Below are positions 26,345 through 34,392 of a stretch of 64,000 nucleotides of DNA, piece after piece. The stretch lies in the NCBI GenBank assembly GCA_051162045.1, contig JBISDI010000009.1; one strand, 5' to 3'. Within the stretch, counting starts at the first letter, position 1. Each line of letters starts with the position of its first letter. The notes under the pieces were generated by a model that was not told the DNA's origin, searched no databases, and saw nothing but the letters and a program-made list of their open reading frames with translations. The stretch is from Anaerozeibacter quisquiliarum (lineage in GTDB: Bacteria > Bacillota > Clostridia > Christensenellales > Aristaeellaceae). The position numbers were made by a program, and so were the translations under genes.

Positions 26345-27282
26345 AATAATGTGTTCCCCTTTCGTTCATGGCCCAGCGCCGCGATCGACGCCGCGCCGTA
26401 CAGGCCGGCCAGGTAGCCGAGCGGTGTGGGCAGGATCTCGAGGTCGGGATTGGCCGCGCGGTATATGCGCGACCCAATCGCCCGGGTGAGCGATGGGCCG
26501 AACAGGTCGAAGGCCAGCGATACGCCGCCGCCGATGACCAGCTTGCGCGGGTTGAGCAGGTTGACGGCGGTCGCGGCCACCCGGCCCAGCAGCTCGCCCT
26601 CGAGCGCGAAGGTGTCGCGCGCGATCTGGTCGCCTGAGCGCGCGCGCTCGGCGATCAGGCTCGCGTCGGCGGGCCCGCCGCGCTCGTCGGGCGCGCCGCC
26701 CATTTCCGCATAGTTGCGCGCGATGCCCGGCCCCGCGGCATGCATCTCCAGACAGCCGTGCAGGCCGCACTTGCAGGCCCGGCCGCCCTCGACCGCCACG
26801 CAGTGGCCGAACTCGCCCGCGCTGCCGCGCGAACCATTGACCAGGCGACCGCCTGAGACGATCGCGCCGCCGATGCCGTTGGAGATGTTCATGAACAGGA
26901 AATCGCGCGCGTCGCGGCAGGCGCCGAAGCGCATCTCAGCCAGGGCGTAGGCTTGGCCGTCGTTTTCGCAGTACACCGGCATCGACAGCGCCTGCGACAG
27001 CGCCGCGCAGATCGGAAAATCGCGGATGCCGGAGAACGAAGCTTCCACCCACAGCCCCCGCTCCGGGTCGGCCAGGCCGGGGATGGTGACGCCCGCGGCG
27101 GCCGGGGTGGCGCCGGTGGATTTTAGCAGTGCGCGCGAGGCTTCAAGCACCTGCTCGAGTACGCATTCCGCCGTGAGCGCGCGCCAGTGGTCCCTGGTCT
27201 GCGCGAGCACCTCGCCCGCCGCGCTGACCAAGGCGACGATGTACTTGGAACCGCCGATGTCGACGGCGAGATAGCTGTCCAT
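26341..27282 (-). CDS. ROK family sugar kinase
   Basis: Predicted cytoplasmic hexose-type kinase of 313 aa lacking the DNA-binding domain found in ROK repressors. The N-terminal phosphate motif is DIGGSKYIVAL. ATP and sugar contacts include NDGQAYALAEMRFG and GIGGAIVSGGRL. The zinc and ROK signature runs from GEFGHCVA to CKCGLHGCLE around residues 155-175. Fourth gene of the operon, abutting the PfkB stop with no gap and overlapping the SIS start. A kinase of this family could phosphorylate a hexose or amino sugar that the SIS protein then isomerises. Confidence 0.88.
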   Translation of the reverse strand: MDSYLAVDIGGSKYIVALVSAAGEVLAQTRDHWRALTAECVLEQVLEASRALLKSTGATPAAAGVTIPGLADPERGLWVEASFSGIRDFPICAALSQALSMPVYCENDGQAYALAEMRFGACRDARDFLFMNISNGIGGAIVSGGRLVNGSRGSAGEFGHCVAVEGGRACKCGLHGCLEMHAAGPGIARNYAEMGGAPDERGGPADASLIAERARSGDQIARDTFALEGELLGRVAATAVNLLNPRKLVIGGGVSLAFDLFGPSLTRAIGSRIYRAANPDLEILPTPLGYLAGLYGAASIAALGHERKGNTLL

Positions 27283-28302
27283 TCAGTCGCCCCCAAACTG
27301 CTCGTCGTAGAGCGCGAGCATGGCCGCCTGGCTGGCCGTGCCCGTGCGGCCGATCTGGCGCACGGTGACGCCCGCGCTCAGGTTGCCCACAAACGCCGCC
27401 TCGGCATAGCTGCCGCCCGCGCACAGCGCGCTGACGATGCCCGCCGAGCAGGCGTCGCCCGCGCCGCACACGTCGATCTCGCCTATCTGGCGCACGGCGG
27501 GCACCAGCAGCCGCTCGCCGTCCTGCATGACCGCCACGCCGTGCGCGTTGCAGCTGACCACCACCGGCTTTAAGGTGCGCGCGGCCAGTTCGTCCATGCT
27601 CTCAAACACCTGCCGCGCGTCGAACGCATCCGGGTCGGAGATGCGACCGGTCATGCGCGCCGCCTCGAAGTTGTTGCACTTGATTACCACGTCCCGGTAC
27701 AGGTGGATGAACGCGCGCGAATCGGCGAAGATCAGCTTATCGGGGTACTTGCGCGCAAGCGCGGGCAGCGCCTCGCGCACCCGCGCGGTGAGCACGCCGG
27801 TGTCGGGCTCGGTCACCTGCTCGAGCAGCACCAGCGCATCGGCACGGCCGAGCGCGCCGTCCAGCCGCTCGATCAAAAGGTCCTCGAGGTCGGGCGGCGT
27901 GGGGCGGAAGTTCTTGATGTCCAGCCGGTTGCCCTCGCGCGGGAACAGCGGCTTAATGTAGGAGGGGGTGACCACGCGGTCGCTGACCAGCACCTGGCCT
28001 ACGTCGACCCCCCGGCGCTTCAGCAACTCGAGCATCTCCCAGCCGTCGCCGTCCTCGCCCACGAGCGACACCACCGACAGGTGGCCCACGCCCATCTCGG
28101 ACAGGTTGCCCACCACCGTGCCCGCCGCGCCCGCCGCGGCGCGCTTGCGCACCACCTGCCAGGCCGTAAGCCCGGTCTCAACAGAGGGCTCGTCCAGTCG
28201 CTCGTCGATTTCGTACCAGCGGTCGAGGAACAGGTCGCCCGCCACCGCGATGCGCAGGTCACGGAAGCGCCGAAACAGGGAAAGCAGCCGCGCCCTATCC
28301 AT
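27283..28302 (-). CDS. PfkB-family kinase resembling the HldE/RfaE1 heptose-7-phosphate kinase domain
   Basis: Sugar or sugar-phosphate kinase of 339 aa. The opening VAGDLFLDRWYEID matches the GDxxLD start of the heptose-kinase branch of PfkB proteins. The family signature DVCGAGDACSAG carries the catalytic Asp283. The cytidylyl/adenylyltransferase half of HldE is absent here and in the window, so ADP-heptose synthesis cannot be completed by this operon alone. The gene overlaps the DHS-like gene by 8 nt and is flush with the ROK kinase. Best read as a kinase for a seven-carbon or similar phosphosugar; ribokinase-type alternatives are possible. Confidence 0.8.
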   Translation of the reverse strand: MDRARLLSLFRRFRDLRIAVAGDLFLDRWYEIDERLDEPSVETGLTAWQVVRKRAAAGAAGTVVGNLSEMGVGHLSVVSLVGEDGDGWEMLELLKRRGVDVGQVLVSDRVVTPSYIKPLFPREGNRLDIKNFRPTPPDLEDLLIERLDGALGRADALVLLEQVTEPDTGVLTARVREALPALARKYPDKLIFADSRAFIHLYRDVVIKCNNFEAARMTGRISDPDAFDARQVFESMDELAARTLKPVVVSCNAHGVAVMQDGERLLVPAVRQIGEIDVCGAGDACSAGIVSALCAGGSYAEAAFVGNLSAGVTVRQIGRTGTASQAAMLALYDEQFGGD

Positions 28303-29263
28303 CTTGGGCCCCCAGCAGCGCGTAGGCCAGCGCCGGGACGGTGTCCCGGTGGACGCCTTGCACGTAGTAGCTCTCGCCGCCGTCGGCCACCGTGCGCGCC
28401 ATGATGGTCTTCCAGGGGCGGAAGTAGTAGCGCGGATCGGACTTGGGCGGTTCCTCCTGGACGTCCTTGCCCTCGAGGTCGAGCAGATCGAACACCGCCG
28501 TGGTGAAGTGGGCGATGCGCCTCCCCTCTTGATGGGCCACGTTGCGCGCCATCGACAGCGCCTTGAGGTAGACCTCGGGGCCGATGACCGCCGAGCCGAA
28601 GTCCATGAACACGCCGTGCTCGAGCCGCTCGATGCGCCGCGCGTAGATCAGGAAATCGCGGTAGCTGGCCTCGCCGAGCAGCGCGCCGTCTGCGTTGGGC
28701 TGCTCGTGCACGATGTCGCAGCCGATGCCCACGTGCACGGTGACCGGGACCTGGTGGCGGTAACCGGCAGCCAGCAGGCTGTAACGCTTATGGGGAAAGT
28801 CGTGCTCTTCGATGAACTTGCCCAGCGCCTCGCCGAAGCCGAGTCCCTGCTTCGCGCCCTCGTTGACCGCTCGATTGTACAGGCCGTCCTCCTCCCACAG
28901 GCCGAATTGCCCCTCGGAGATGTACTTGGCGACGCTTTCGGTGGTTTGGCCGATCAGCGCGAGCTCGAAGTCGTGGATGGCCGACGCGCCGTTGAGCGCG
29001 AAGTGGTTGATGTAGCCCGCCTCCATCATGGCGTTCATGCAGGGGGCGACGCCCGCTCGAATCACGTGCCCGCCCAGCATCATGGTGACGTTGGCGTTAT
29101 GCGCCTTGGCCACGCGGATGCGTTCGGCCAACAAATCGATGGTCGCGTGGCGGTAGCCGTTGTCGGCGACCGGCGGCATCATGATCGACAGATCGAGGTC
29201 GTGGATGCGCTCGCTCAGCGGCAAGAGCCTGAGCCGCGACCGGTCGAATAGCTCAAATGGCAT
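28295..29263 (-). CDS. Deoxyhypusine-synthase-like protein of unknown function
   Basis: 322 aa, no signal peptide. Segments MMLGGHVIRAGVAPCM, HFALNGASAIHDFELAL and VTVHVGIGCDIVH resemble the NAD-binding Rossmann-like fold of the deoxyhypusine synthase superfamily, but bacteria lack eIF5A so hypusine formation is excluded. It is the second gene of the five-gene operon, between the HAD hydrolase and the heptose-kinase-like gene, and is preceded by GAGGGGG. The conserved tail YYFRPWKTIMARTVADGG looks like an active-site region. Its placement among kinase, isomerase and phosphatase genes suggests an NAD-linked step on a phosphosugar or sugar-amine. The function is not known to me. Confidence 0.7.
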   Translation of the reverse strand: MPFELFDRSRLRLLPLSERIHDLDLSIMMPPVADNGYRHATIDLLAERIRVAKAHNANVTMMLGGHVIRAGVAPCMNAMMEAGYINHFALNGASAIHDFELALIGQTTESVAKYISEGQFGLWEEDGLYNRAVNEGAKQGLGFGEALGKFIEEHDFPHKRYSLLAAGYRHQVPVTVHVGIGCDIVHEQPNADGALLGEASYRDFLIYARRIERLEHGVFMDFGSAVIGPEVYLKALSMARNVAHQEGRRIAHFTTAVFDLLDLEGKDVQEEPPKSDPRYYFRPWKTIMARTVADGGESYYVQGVHRDTVPALAYALLGAQDG

Positions 29264-29283
29264 ATAAAATCCCCCTCGCGTGA

Positions 29284-30102
29284 TTATGCGTCAAACAGCG
29301 CGCGCTCGAGCGCCTCGGTGTCGCGGTAGTCCGGGATAATCAGGTTTGCGCCCGCGCGGATCAGCCGCTCGCGCTTCCATTCGTCGATGCCGCGTTTCTC
29401 CGATTCATTGGAAGCCACGCCCACGGCGAAGCCGCCCGCCCCGCGCACGTTTTCGATTTCGACATAGCCGTCGCCGAAGCCCAGCAGCCGCTCGCCGGTC
29501 AGCTGGTTTTCGCGCATCAGCCGCTCGATGACCATCTTCTTGGAGAAGGTCTTGTAGTCGCGCTGCGCGCCGTGTATGCGTTTGCCGAAATAGCGGTCAA
29601 AGCCCAGCAACCGCGCCTCCTCGAGCACATAGGCCTCGTCGGTGCCCGACGCCAGGTAGGGCACGACGCCCCGGCGCTCGAGCATGTCCATCAACGCGTA
29701 GCTGCCGGGCACGGTCAGCGTCTCGGGGTCGATCGAGCCGTCGCGCAGGCCCTTCAGCCGGTGGTCGATCTTCTCAAGCAGCCGCCGATGGTACTCGTCC
29801 TTGTAGGCCTGCGGGTCGAGCGGCTTACCGCCGAGCGCCGTTACTTCCTCGGCCAGCCGGATGCACTGGTAGATCGTCTGCTTGCCGGTGAGCAGCGTGA
29901 TGAATTCCCGAGCCGTCAGCGCAAGCGCCTCGTCGGGCAAATGCCTGCCCTCGGGCGTGGCCTTAAGCTCGCCCGCGAAATAGGGGATCATGACATCCTG
30001 CCAGCCCTCGCGCACCAGCGAGAGCGTGCCGTCGAAGTCCAGTACCGCGTAGGCAAAGTCGCCGGTATGTCCCGGAATGACCCGTTCTATGTCGCCTGCC
30101 AT
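29284..30102 (-). CDS. HAD-family hydrolase
   Basis: Predicted cytoplasmic phosphatase of 272 aa. Motif I is VLDFDGTLSL near residues 19-28. Motif II is YLASGTDEAY. A later lysine lies in KMVIERLM, and the acidic motif GFGDGYVEI gives the metal site. A helical cap lies between motifs I and II. Start 30102 is chosen for the AGGAGGA site 5 nt upstream; a longer in-frame reading runs through the promoter. First gene of the operon, transcribed from the TTGCTA-17-TATATT promoter that contains a candidate ROK operator. Substrate probably a sugar phosphate linked to the neighbouring kinases. Confidence 0.87.
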   Translation of the reverse strand: MAGDIERVIPGHTGDFAYAVLDFDGTLSLVREGWQDVMIPYFAGELKATPEGRHLPDEALALTAREFITLLTGKQTIYQCIRLAEEVTALGGKPLDPQAYKDEYHRRLLEKIDHRLKGLRDGSIDPETLTVPGSYALMDMLERRGVVPYLASGTDEAYVLEEARLLGFDRYFGKRIHGAQRDYKTFSKKMVIERLMRENQLTGERLLGFGDGYVEIENVRGAGGFAVGVASNESEKRGIDEWKRERLIRAGANLIIPDYRDTEALERALFDA

Positions 30103-30137
30103 GGAAGTCCTCCTCGGTGAATCAATCGTTCGCCGAT

Positions 30138-30166
30138 AATATATCATAATAAGATATAAATAGCAA
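30138..30166 (-). promoter_or_regulatory. Promoter of the HAD/kinase operon with candidate ROK operator
   Basis: Minus strand -35 TTGCTA (30161-30166), 17-nt spacer, -10 TATATT (30138-30143). The spacer holds ATATCATAATAAGAT (30141-30155, plus strand), part of the inverted repeat ATATC-n7-GATAT. The same word with one change overlaps the importer promoter at 31691-31705, on the other side of the ROK repressor gene. Confidence 0.7.
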
Positions 30167-30287
30167 GCGCAATCACCCGCGTAAATCTCGCGGGTTCGGA
30201 GGGCCGCGGCCCTCGTAAAACAGCGCGCCCGCCGGCGCGTACGAAGGCCCCAAATCACGCGCATATGGCCGCAGCAGATGCGCGTGA
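30165..30287. repeat. Hairpin cluster after the ROK repressor gene
   Basis: Contains CCCGCG/CGCGGG, GAGGGCC/GGCCCTC, GCGCGC/GGCGCG-type stems and a perfect 10-bp stem TCACGCGCAT/ATGCGCGTGA (30255-30287). The last is an inverted copy of 21187-21220, including most of its loop. It probably terminates the ROK gene transcript. Confidence 0.7.
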
Positions 30288-30289
30288 CG

Positions 30290-31516
30290 CTATTGCGCCA
30301 ATGATCGGAACAAATCGCCCAGCGAGTGGGGGATGTGGCCGCCGAGCGCCTGCTGCACGAGCAGCAGCGTCGCGCCGATCGCGGCGGCGTCGGGGTTCAG
30401 ATCCGAGATCACCACGTCGATCGGGCCGCCGGTCCACACGTTGCGCTTGAGCACGGCGTTGACCCGATCGAGGTAGAGGCGGCTATGCCGGGCCAGATCG
30501 CCGCCGATGACCACCATCTCCGGGTTCATCATGATGACGTAGTTCGAGATGCCCACGCCCAGATACATGCCCATGGTCTCGAACAGGTCGCGCTCGAAGG
30601 CGGAGCCCGCGTCCGCGGCCTCGGCCACCAAGTCGAGATCCCGGTCGTAGCGGCCGGTCAGCTTAAGCGCGCAGCAGCCGGTATTGATGCCCTCTCGCAC
30701 CCTTTGCAGGATGCTGCGCCCGGAGGCGTAAGCCTCGAGGCAGCCGTAGTTGCCGCAGGTGCAGCGCGGGCCGCCGGGATTGATGACCATGTGCCCGAGC
30801 TCGCCCGCGATGCCGCTCGCGCCGGTGTACAGCCGGTCGTCGATCACGACCGCCATGCCGATGCCCATGTCCAGCCGGACGAAGACCAGGTTGCGCGCGC
30901 CCGAAGCTCTGCCGCTCCACAGTTCGGCCATCATGACGGCGTTGGTGTCGTGCGACAGCGTCGCGGGCAGACCCAGCCGCCCGCCGATCAACTCGGTCAG
31001 CGGCACGTTTCTCCAGTCGGGCAGGTGGGGGGAGTGCAGCGACACGCCCCGCTCGGCGTCCACCGCGCCCTGTACCGACAGGCCCGCGCCGATGTAGCGC
31101 GATTTTTCCACGCCGACCCGCTCGATTGCCTCCTCCGCCATCGAGACCGCCTGATCCAGCACGCCCTGCCGGCTCGGCAGCCGCACGCCCTCGCGCGTGG
31201 TGTACAGCGTGCGAGCGCGCATGTCGGTCACCACGCAGTGCAGGCCCTGCGCGTGGATGTCCAGCCCCACGCACAGATGATCGCGCGCGTTGATGTCCAG
31301 CGCCACCGGCGTCCGCCCGGCGTGCGTATTCTGGATGGGCATCTCGGTCAGTATACCGAGCGCCAGGAATTCCGACACGATGCTGGATACCGCGCCCCAG
31401 CTCAGTCCGGTTCTGTGCTGCAGCTCGTGGCGCGTGAGCGGCGCTTGCTTGCGCACACAGTTGAGCAGTACCGACGCGTTCAGGCTGCGCATGGTTTCGT
31501 GTTTGGCCGTCCGCAT
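30290..31516 (-). CDS. ROK-family transcriptional repressor (XylR/NagC-like)
   Basis: Sugar-responsive repressor of 408 aa. The N-terminal winged helix has SLNASVLLNCVRKQ followed by TRHELQHRTGLSWGAVSSIV, with the recognition helix near residues 35-50. The C-terminal ROK fold has GLDIHAQGL, GAGLSVQGAVD and HDTNAVMMAELW. It also has the zinc signature GELGHMVINPGG followed by CTCGNYGCLEAYA near 245-255. The ATG at 31516 has GGAGGAC upstream. It lies between two operons that share an operator-like word: the HAD/kinase operon downstream on the same strand and the importer/dehydrogenase operon divergently. The inducer is probably the imported sugar or a phosphorylated derivative. Confidence 0.9.
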   Translation of the reverse strand: MRTAKHETMRSLNASVLLNCVRKQAPLTRHELQHRTGLSWGAVSSIVSEFLALGILTEMPIQNTHAGRTPVALDINARDHLCVGLDIHAQGLHCVVTDMRARTLYTTREGVRLPSRQGVLDQAVSMAEEAIERVGVEKSRYIGAGLSVQGAVDAERGVSLHSPHLPDWRNVPLTELIGGRLGLPATLSHDTNAVMMAELWSGRASGARNLVFVRLDMGIGMAVVIDDRLYTGASGIAGELGHMVINPGGPRCTCGNYGCLEAYASGRSILQRVREGINTGCCALKLTGRYDRDLDLVAEAADAGSAFERDLFETMGMYLGVGISNYVIMMNPEMVVIGGDLARHSRLYLDRVNAVLKRNVWTGGPIDVVISDLNPDAAAIGATLLLVQQALGGHIPHSLGDLFRSLAQ

Positions 31517-31549
31517 GTCCGTCCTCCAAGTAAATCTTTGAATGGCTTC

Positions 31550-31578
31550 ATTATACCCGCTCAGGCGCGCGGGCGCAA
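31550..31578 (-). promoter_or_regulatory. Promoter of the ROK repressor gene
   Basis: Minus strand TTGCGC (31573-31578), 17-nt spacer, TATAAT (31550-31555), 33 nt upstream of the start codon. Confidence 0.7.
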
Positions 31579-31663
31579 CCGCTTTGCGCACGCCGCTTTT
31601 CCGGGAGGGTTACAACATAAGTACATAGAGTTGGTGCAGGATGCGGAAATTTAAGGATTGCCA

Positions 31664-31692
31664 TTGACAATTATGACGGCTATGTCTATAAT
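31664..31692 (+). promoter_or_regulatory. Consensus promoter of the second CUT2 importer operon
   Basis: TTGACA (31664-31669), 17-nt spacer, TATAAT (31687-31692): a perfect sigmaA promoter. The leader to the start codon is about 115 nt. Confidence 0.9.
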
Positions 31693-31707
31693 ATCATCAT
31701 AAGATGA
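31691..31707. promoter_or_regulatory. Candidate ROK operator overlapping the importer promoter
   Basis: ATATCATCATAAGAT (31691-31705) matches 30141-30155 at 14 of 15 positions, in the same orientation. It also forms TCATC-ATAA-GATGA (31694-31707), a perfect inverted repeat directly over the -10 end and transcript start. Position and duplication around the ROK gene suggest repression by that regulator. Confidence 0.6.
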
Positions 31708-31814
31708 AATGCAGAGCTGATTTCTGCGCCGATCTTTCCAACGGTGGTTTTGTGTGCGGCGGTCGTCGGATCGCCGGGCACTCAATCAAATATTAAAGGG
31801 GGAAATTGATTACC

Positions 31815-32810
31815 ATGAAGAAACTCGTCACCGTCGTCCTGACCGTCGTTATGCTGCTGAGCCTGGTCTCGGGCGCCGGCGCGCTGACCATCGGCGCCTC
31901 GATCCGCAAGTATGACGACACCTTCCTCACCGAGATGCGCAACCACATGCAGAACAAGGCCGACGAGCTGGGCGTGTCGGTGGACTTCACCGACTCCAAG
32001 GCCGATCAGACCACCCAGAACAACAACATCGACCTCTACCTGACCAAGGGCTACGAGGCGCTGGCCATCAACATGCAGGAGCGCTCCGCCGCCGACGTGG
32101 TCATCAAAAAGGCGATGGAAGACAGCGTTCCCGCCGTGTTCTTCAACACCGAGCCCTTCGCCGAGGCGATGGGTCTGTGGGACAAGGTGTACTACGTGGG
32201 CGCGCGCGCCGAGGAATCGGGCACCATGCAGGGCGTCGCGCTGGCCGAGTACTGGAAGGCGAATCCCGAAGCCGACAAGAACGGCGACGGCGTGATTCAG
32301 TACGTCATGCTGATGGGCGAGCCGGGTCACCAGGACGCCGAGCTGCGCACCGAGTATTCGATCAAGTACCTGACCGACAACGACTTCAAGGTGGAGTGCC
32401 TGGCGCAGGATACCGCCATGTGGGACCGCGTCAAGGGGCAGGACAAGATGGCTACCTTCCTGGCCGCGCACCCCGATAAGATCGAAGCGGTGTTCGCCAA
32501 CAACGACGACATGGCGCTGGGCGCGATCGAAGCGCTGAAGGCGCAGGGCTACTTCGCCGAAGGCAAGTTCATGCCTGTGCTGGGCGTGGACGCCACCGAG
32601 GCGGGCAAGATCGCCATCCGTGACGGCTCCATGCTGGCCACCTCGCTCAACGACGCCAAGAACCAGGCCTACGCCACCGTCGAGCTGGCCGCCTTGCTGG
32701 CCAAGGGCGAAACGCCCACGGCCGACAACTTCCCCTACACCGTGTCCGAGGGCAACTACGTGTGGATCCCCTACGTCGCGGTGAACGCAGCGAACGTCGA
32801 GGAATTCTAA
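31815..32810 (+). CDS. Sugar ABC transporter substrate-binding protein (CUT2, MglB-like)
   Basis: Secreted sugar receptor of 331 aa. Signal peptide residues 1-23 ending SGAGA/L, no lipobox. The domain resembles galactose/glucose-binding MglB: IGASIRKYDDTFLTEM, an acid-rich DKNGDGVIQYVMLMGEPGH segment comparable to the calcium-loop region of MglB, AVFANNDDMALGAIEAL and LGVDATEAGK. The ATG at 31815 begins the MKK leader; an upstream in-frame TTG at 31806 is closer to the AGGGGG site and cannot be excluded. First gene of a long operon with importer and catabolic genes, preceded by a perfect promoter and a candidate ROK operator. Confidence 0.92.
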   Translation: MKKLVTVVLTVVMLLSLVSGAGALTIGASIRKYDDTFLTEMRNHMQNKADELGVSVDFTDSKADQTTQNNNIDLYLTKGYEALAINMQERSAADVVIKKAMEDSVPAVFFNTEPFAEAMGLWDKVYYVGARAEESGTMQGVALAEYWKANPEADKNGDGVIQYVMLMGEPGHQDAELRTEYSIKYLTDNDFKVECLAQDTAMWDRVKGQDKMATFLAAHPDKIEAVFANNDDMALGAIEALKAQGYFAEGKFMPVLGVDATEAGKIAIRDGSMLATSLNDAKNQAYATVELAALLAKGETPTADNFPYTVSEGNYVWIPYVAVNAANVEEF

Positions 32811-32835
32811 GCGGTTTACATTTTAAGACAGCGCG

Positions 32836-32867
32836 CCATCGGGAGGGGGGATCCCCCCTCCCGATGG
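32836..32867. repeat. Perfect 32-bp palindrome between binding-protein and ATPase genes
   Basis: CCATCGGGAGGGGGGA followed immediately by its exact reverse complement, 25 nt after the stop codon. It is probably a transcript-processing or attenuation hairpin limiting expression of the downstream transporter genes relative to the receptor. Confidence 0.9.
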
Positions 32868-32893
32868 TCAATATCCAGGAAGGAACGTGGATC

Positions 32894-34375
32894 ATGAGCC
32901 AGAGGGAATATGTGCTCGAGATGCGGGGCATCACCAAGGAATTCCCGGGCGTGCGCGCGCTGAGCGACGTCAGCTTCAACCTGCGTCCGGGCACGGTGCA
33001 CGCGCTGATGGGCGAGAACGGCGCGGGCAAGTCGACGCTGATGAAGTGTCTGTTCGGGATATACGCCCGCGACGCGGGGGAGGTCCTGCTCGACGGGAAG
33101 GCGGTGTCCTACACCTGCACGCTGGACGCGATCAGGGACGGCGTGGCGATGATTCATCAGGAGCTTTATCCGGAGCCGCACCTGAGCGTCATGGAGAACA
33201 TCTGGCTTGGACGGCTGCCCGTAAAGCACGGTATTGTGGACCGCCAGCGGCTCTACCGCGACACCAGGGAGCTGCTGGACAGGCTGAACATCGACCTTGA
33301 TCCGCGCGCCATCGTGCGCACGCTGTCGGTGTCGAAGATCCAGTCGATCGAGATCGCCAAGGCGGTCTCCTTAAATGCCCGGGTCATCATCATGGACGAG
33401 CCCACCTCCTCGCTGACATCGGCCGAGGTGGAGCATTTCTTCTCGATCATCAACGATCTGCGCGCAAAGGGCGTGGCCATCGTCTACATCTCGCACAAGA
33501 TCGAGGAGATCAAGGTCATCGCCGATGAGATCAGCATCATGCGCGACGGCCAGATGATCGGCACATGGGCGACCCGCGAGCTGACCACCGACGACATCAT
33601 CAGCCGCATGGTGGGGCGCGACATGAGCATGCGTTTCCCGCCCAAGACCAACGTTTGCGGCGAGAACTATCTGGAAGTTACCGACCTGTGCTCGGCCAAC
33701 GAGCGCAGCTTCCAGCACATCTCCTTCACCTTGCGCAAGGGCGAGATCCTGGGCATCGGCGGTCTCGTGGGCGCGCAGCGCACGGAGCTGGTCGAGAGCA
33801 TCTTCGGTCTGCGCGCGCTCAAATCCGGCGAGATCAGGATAAACGGCAAGCCCGTCAAGATCCGCAACGCCAGCGACGCCATGCAGAACGGCCTCGCGCT
33901 CTTGACCGAGGATCGCAAGCGCACGGGCCTGTTCCCGGTGCTCGGCGTGGGCGAAAACGTGTACGTGACCATCTACCGCAAGATCGTGCGCTTCTTCGGC
34001 TACATCAGCGCGCGCACCTGCAACCGGCTGGCGGCGGAGAGCATCAAGAAGCTTGACATCAAGACGCCCTCGCAGCGCACGCCGATCAACAGCCTGTCCG
34101 GCGGCAACCAACAAAAGGCGCTCTTCGCCCGGTGGCTGCTGACCGAGCCTACGCGCGGCATCGACGTGGGCGCGAAGTACGAAATCTACAAGATCATGGA
34201 CTCGCTCGCCGCCGAGGGCAAGTGCGTCATCATGATCTCCAGCGAAATGCCCGAACTGCTGGGCATGGCCGACCGGATCATGGTCATGTGCGAGGGCAAG
34301 CTGTCCGGCATCATCGAGGGCGAGGACATGCAGGAAGAGAACATCATGCGCCTGGCCGCCAAATACATGGTTTGA
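32894..34375 (+). CDS. Sugar ABC transporter ATP-binding protein (CUT2, MglA-like) lacking the second Walker B
   Basis: Double-ATPase subunit of 493 aa. NBD1 is complete: GENGAGKST near residue 39, LSVSKIQSIEIAKA in the signature region, VIIMDEPTSSLTS. NBD2 has the usual degenerate P-loop GLVGAQRTEL and signature LSGGNQQKALFARWLLT, but then runs straight into EPTRGIDVG at residue 418. The eight or so residues NPKVLLLD, present in the paralogue at 12312-13829, are missing. The deletion is in frame (junction near 34144). Either NBD2 is catalytically inert and tolerated, or the assembly has lost about 24 nt. Neighbours are the matching binding protein and permease. Confidence 0.9.
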   Translation: MSQREYVLEMRGITKEFPGVRALSDVSFNLRPGTVHALMGENGAGKSTLMKCLFGIYARDAGEVLLDGKAVSYTCTLDAIRDGVAMIHQELYPEPHLSVMENIWLGRLPVKHGIVDRQRLYRDTRELLDRLNIDLDPRAIVRTLSVSKIQSIEIAKAVSLNARVIIMDEPTSSLTSAEVEHFFSIINDLRAKGVAIVYISHKIEEIKVIADEISIMRDGQMIGTWATRELTTDDIISRMVGRDMSMRFPPKTNVCGENYLEVTDLCSANERSFQHISFTLRKGEILGIGGLVGAQRTELVESIFGLRALKSGEIRINGKPVKIRNASDAMQNGLALLTEDRKRTGLFPVLGVGENVYVTIYRKIVRFFGYISARTCNRLAAESIKKLDIKTPSQRTPINSLSGGNQQKALFARWLLTEPTRGIDVGAKYEIYKIMDSLAAEGKCVIMISSEMPELLGMADRIMVMCEGKLSGIIEGEDMQEENIMRLAAKYMV

Positions 34376-34392
34376 TGTGAGGTGTGAACACA

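Noticed and set aside
25775..28302. ADP-heptose or LPS core biosynthesis cluster
   Set aside because: Only GmhA-like and HldE-kinase-like proteins are present; no nucleotidyltransferase, epimerase or glycosyltransferase. The context is catabolic.
28295..29263. True deoxyhypusine synthase
   Set aside because: The resemblance is limited to fold-level segments, eIF5A is absent from bacteria and the neighbours are sugar enzymes.
32836..32867. Perfect 32-bp palindrome as a phage or integron attachment site
   Set aside because: No integrase or cargo boundary is nearby. It sits exactly at the receptor/ATPase junction like the other operon hairpins.
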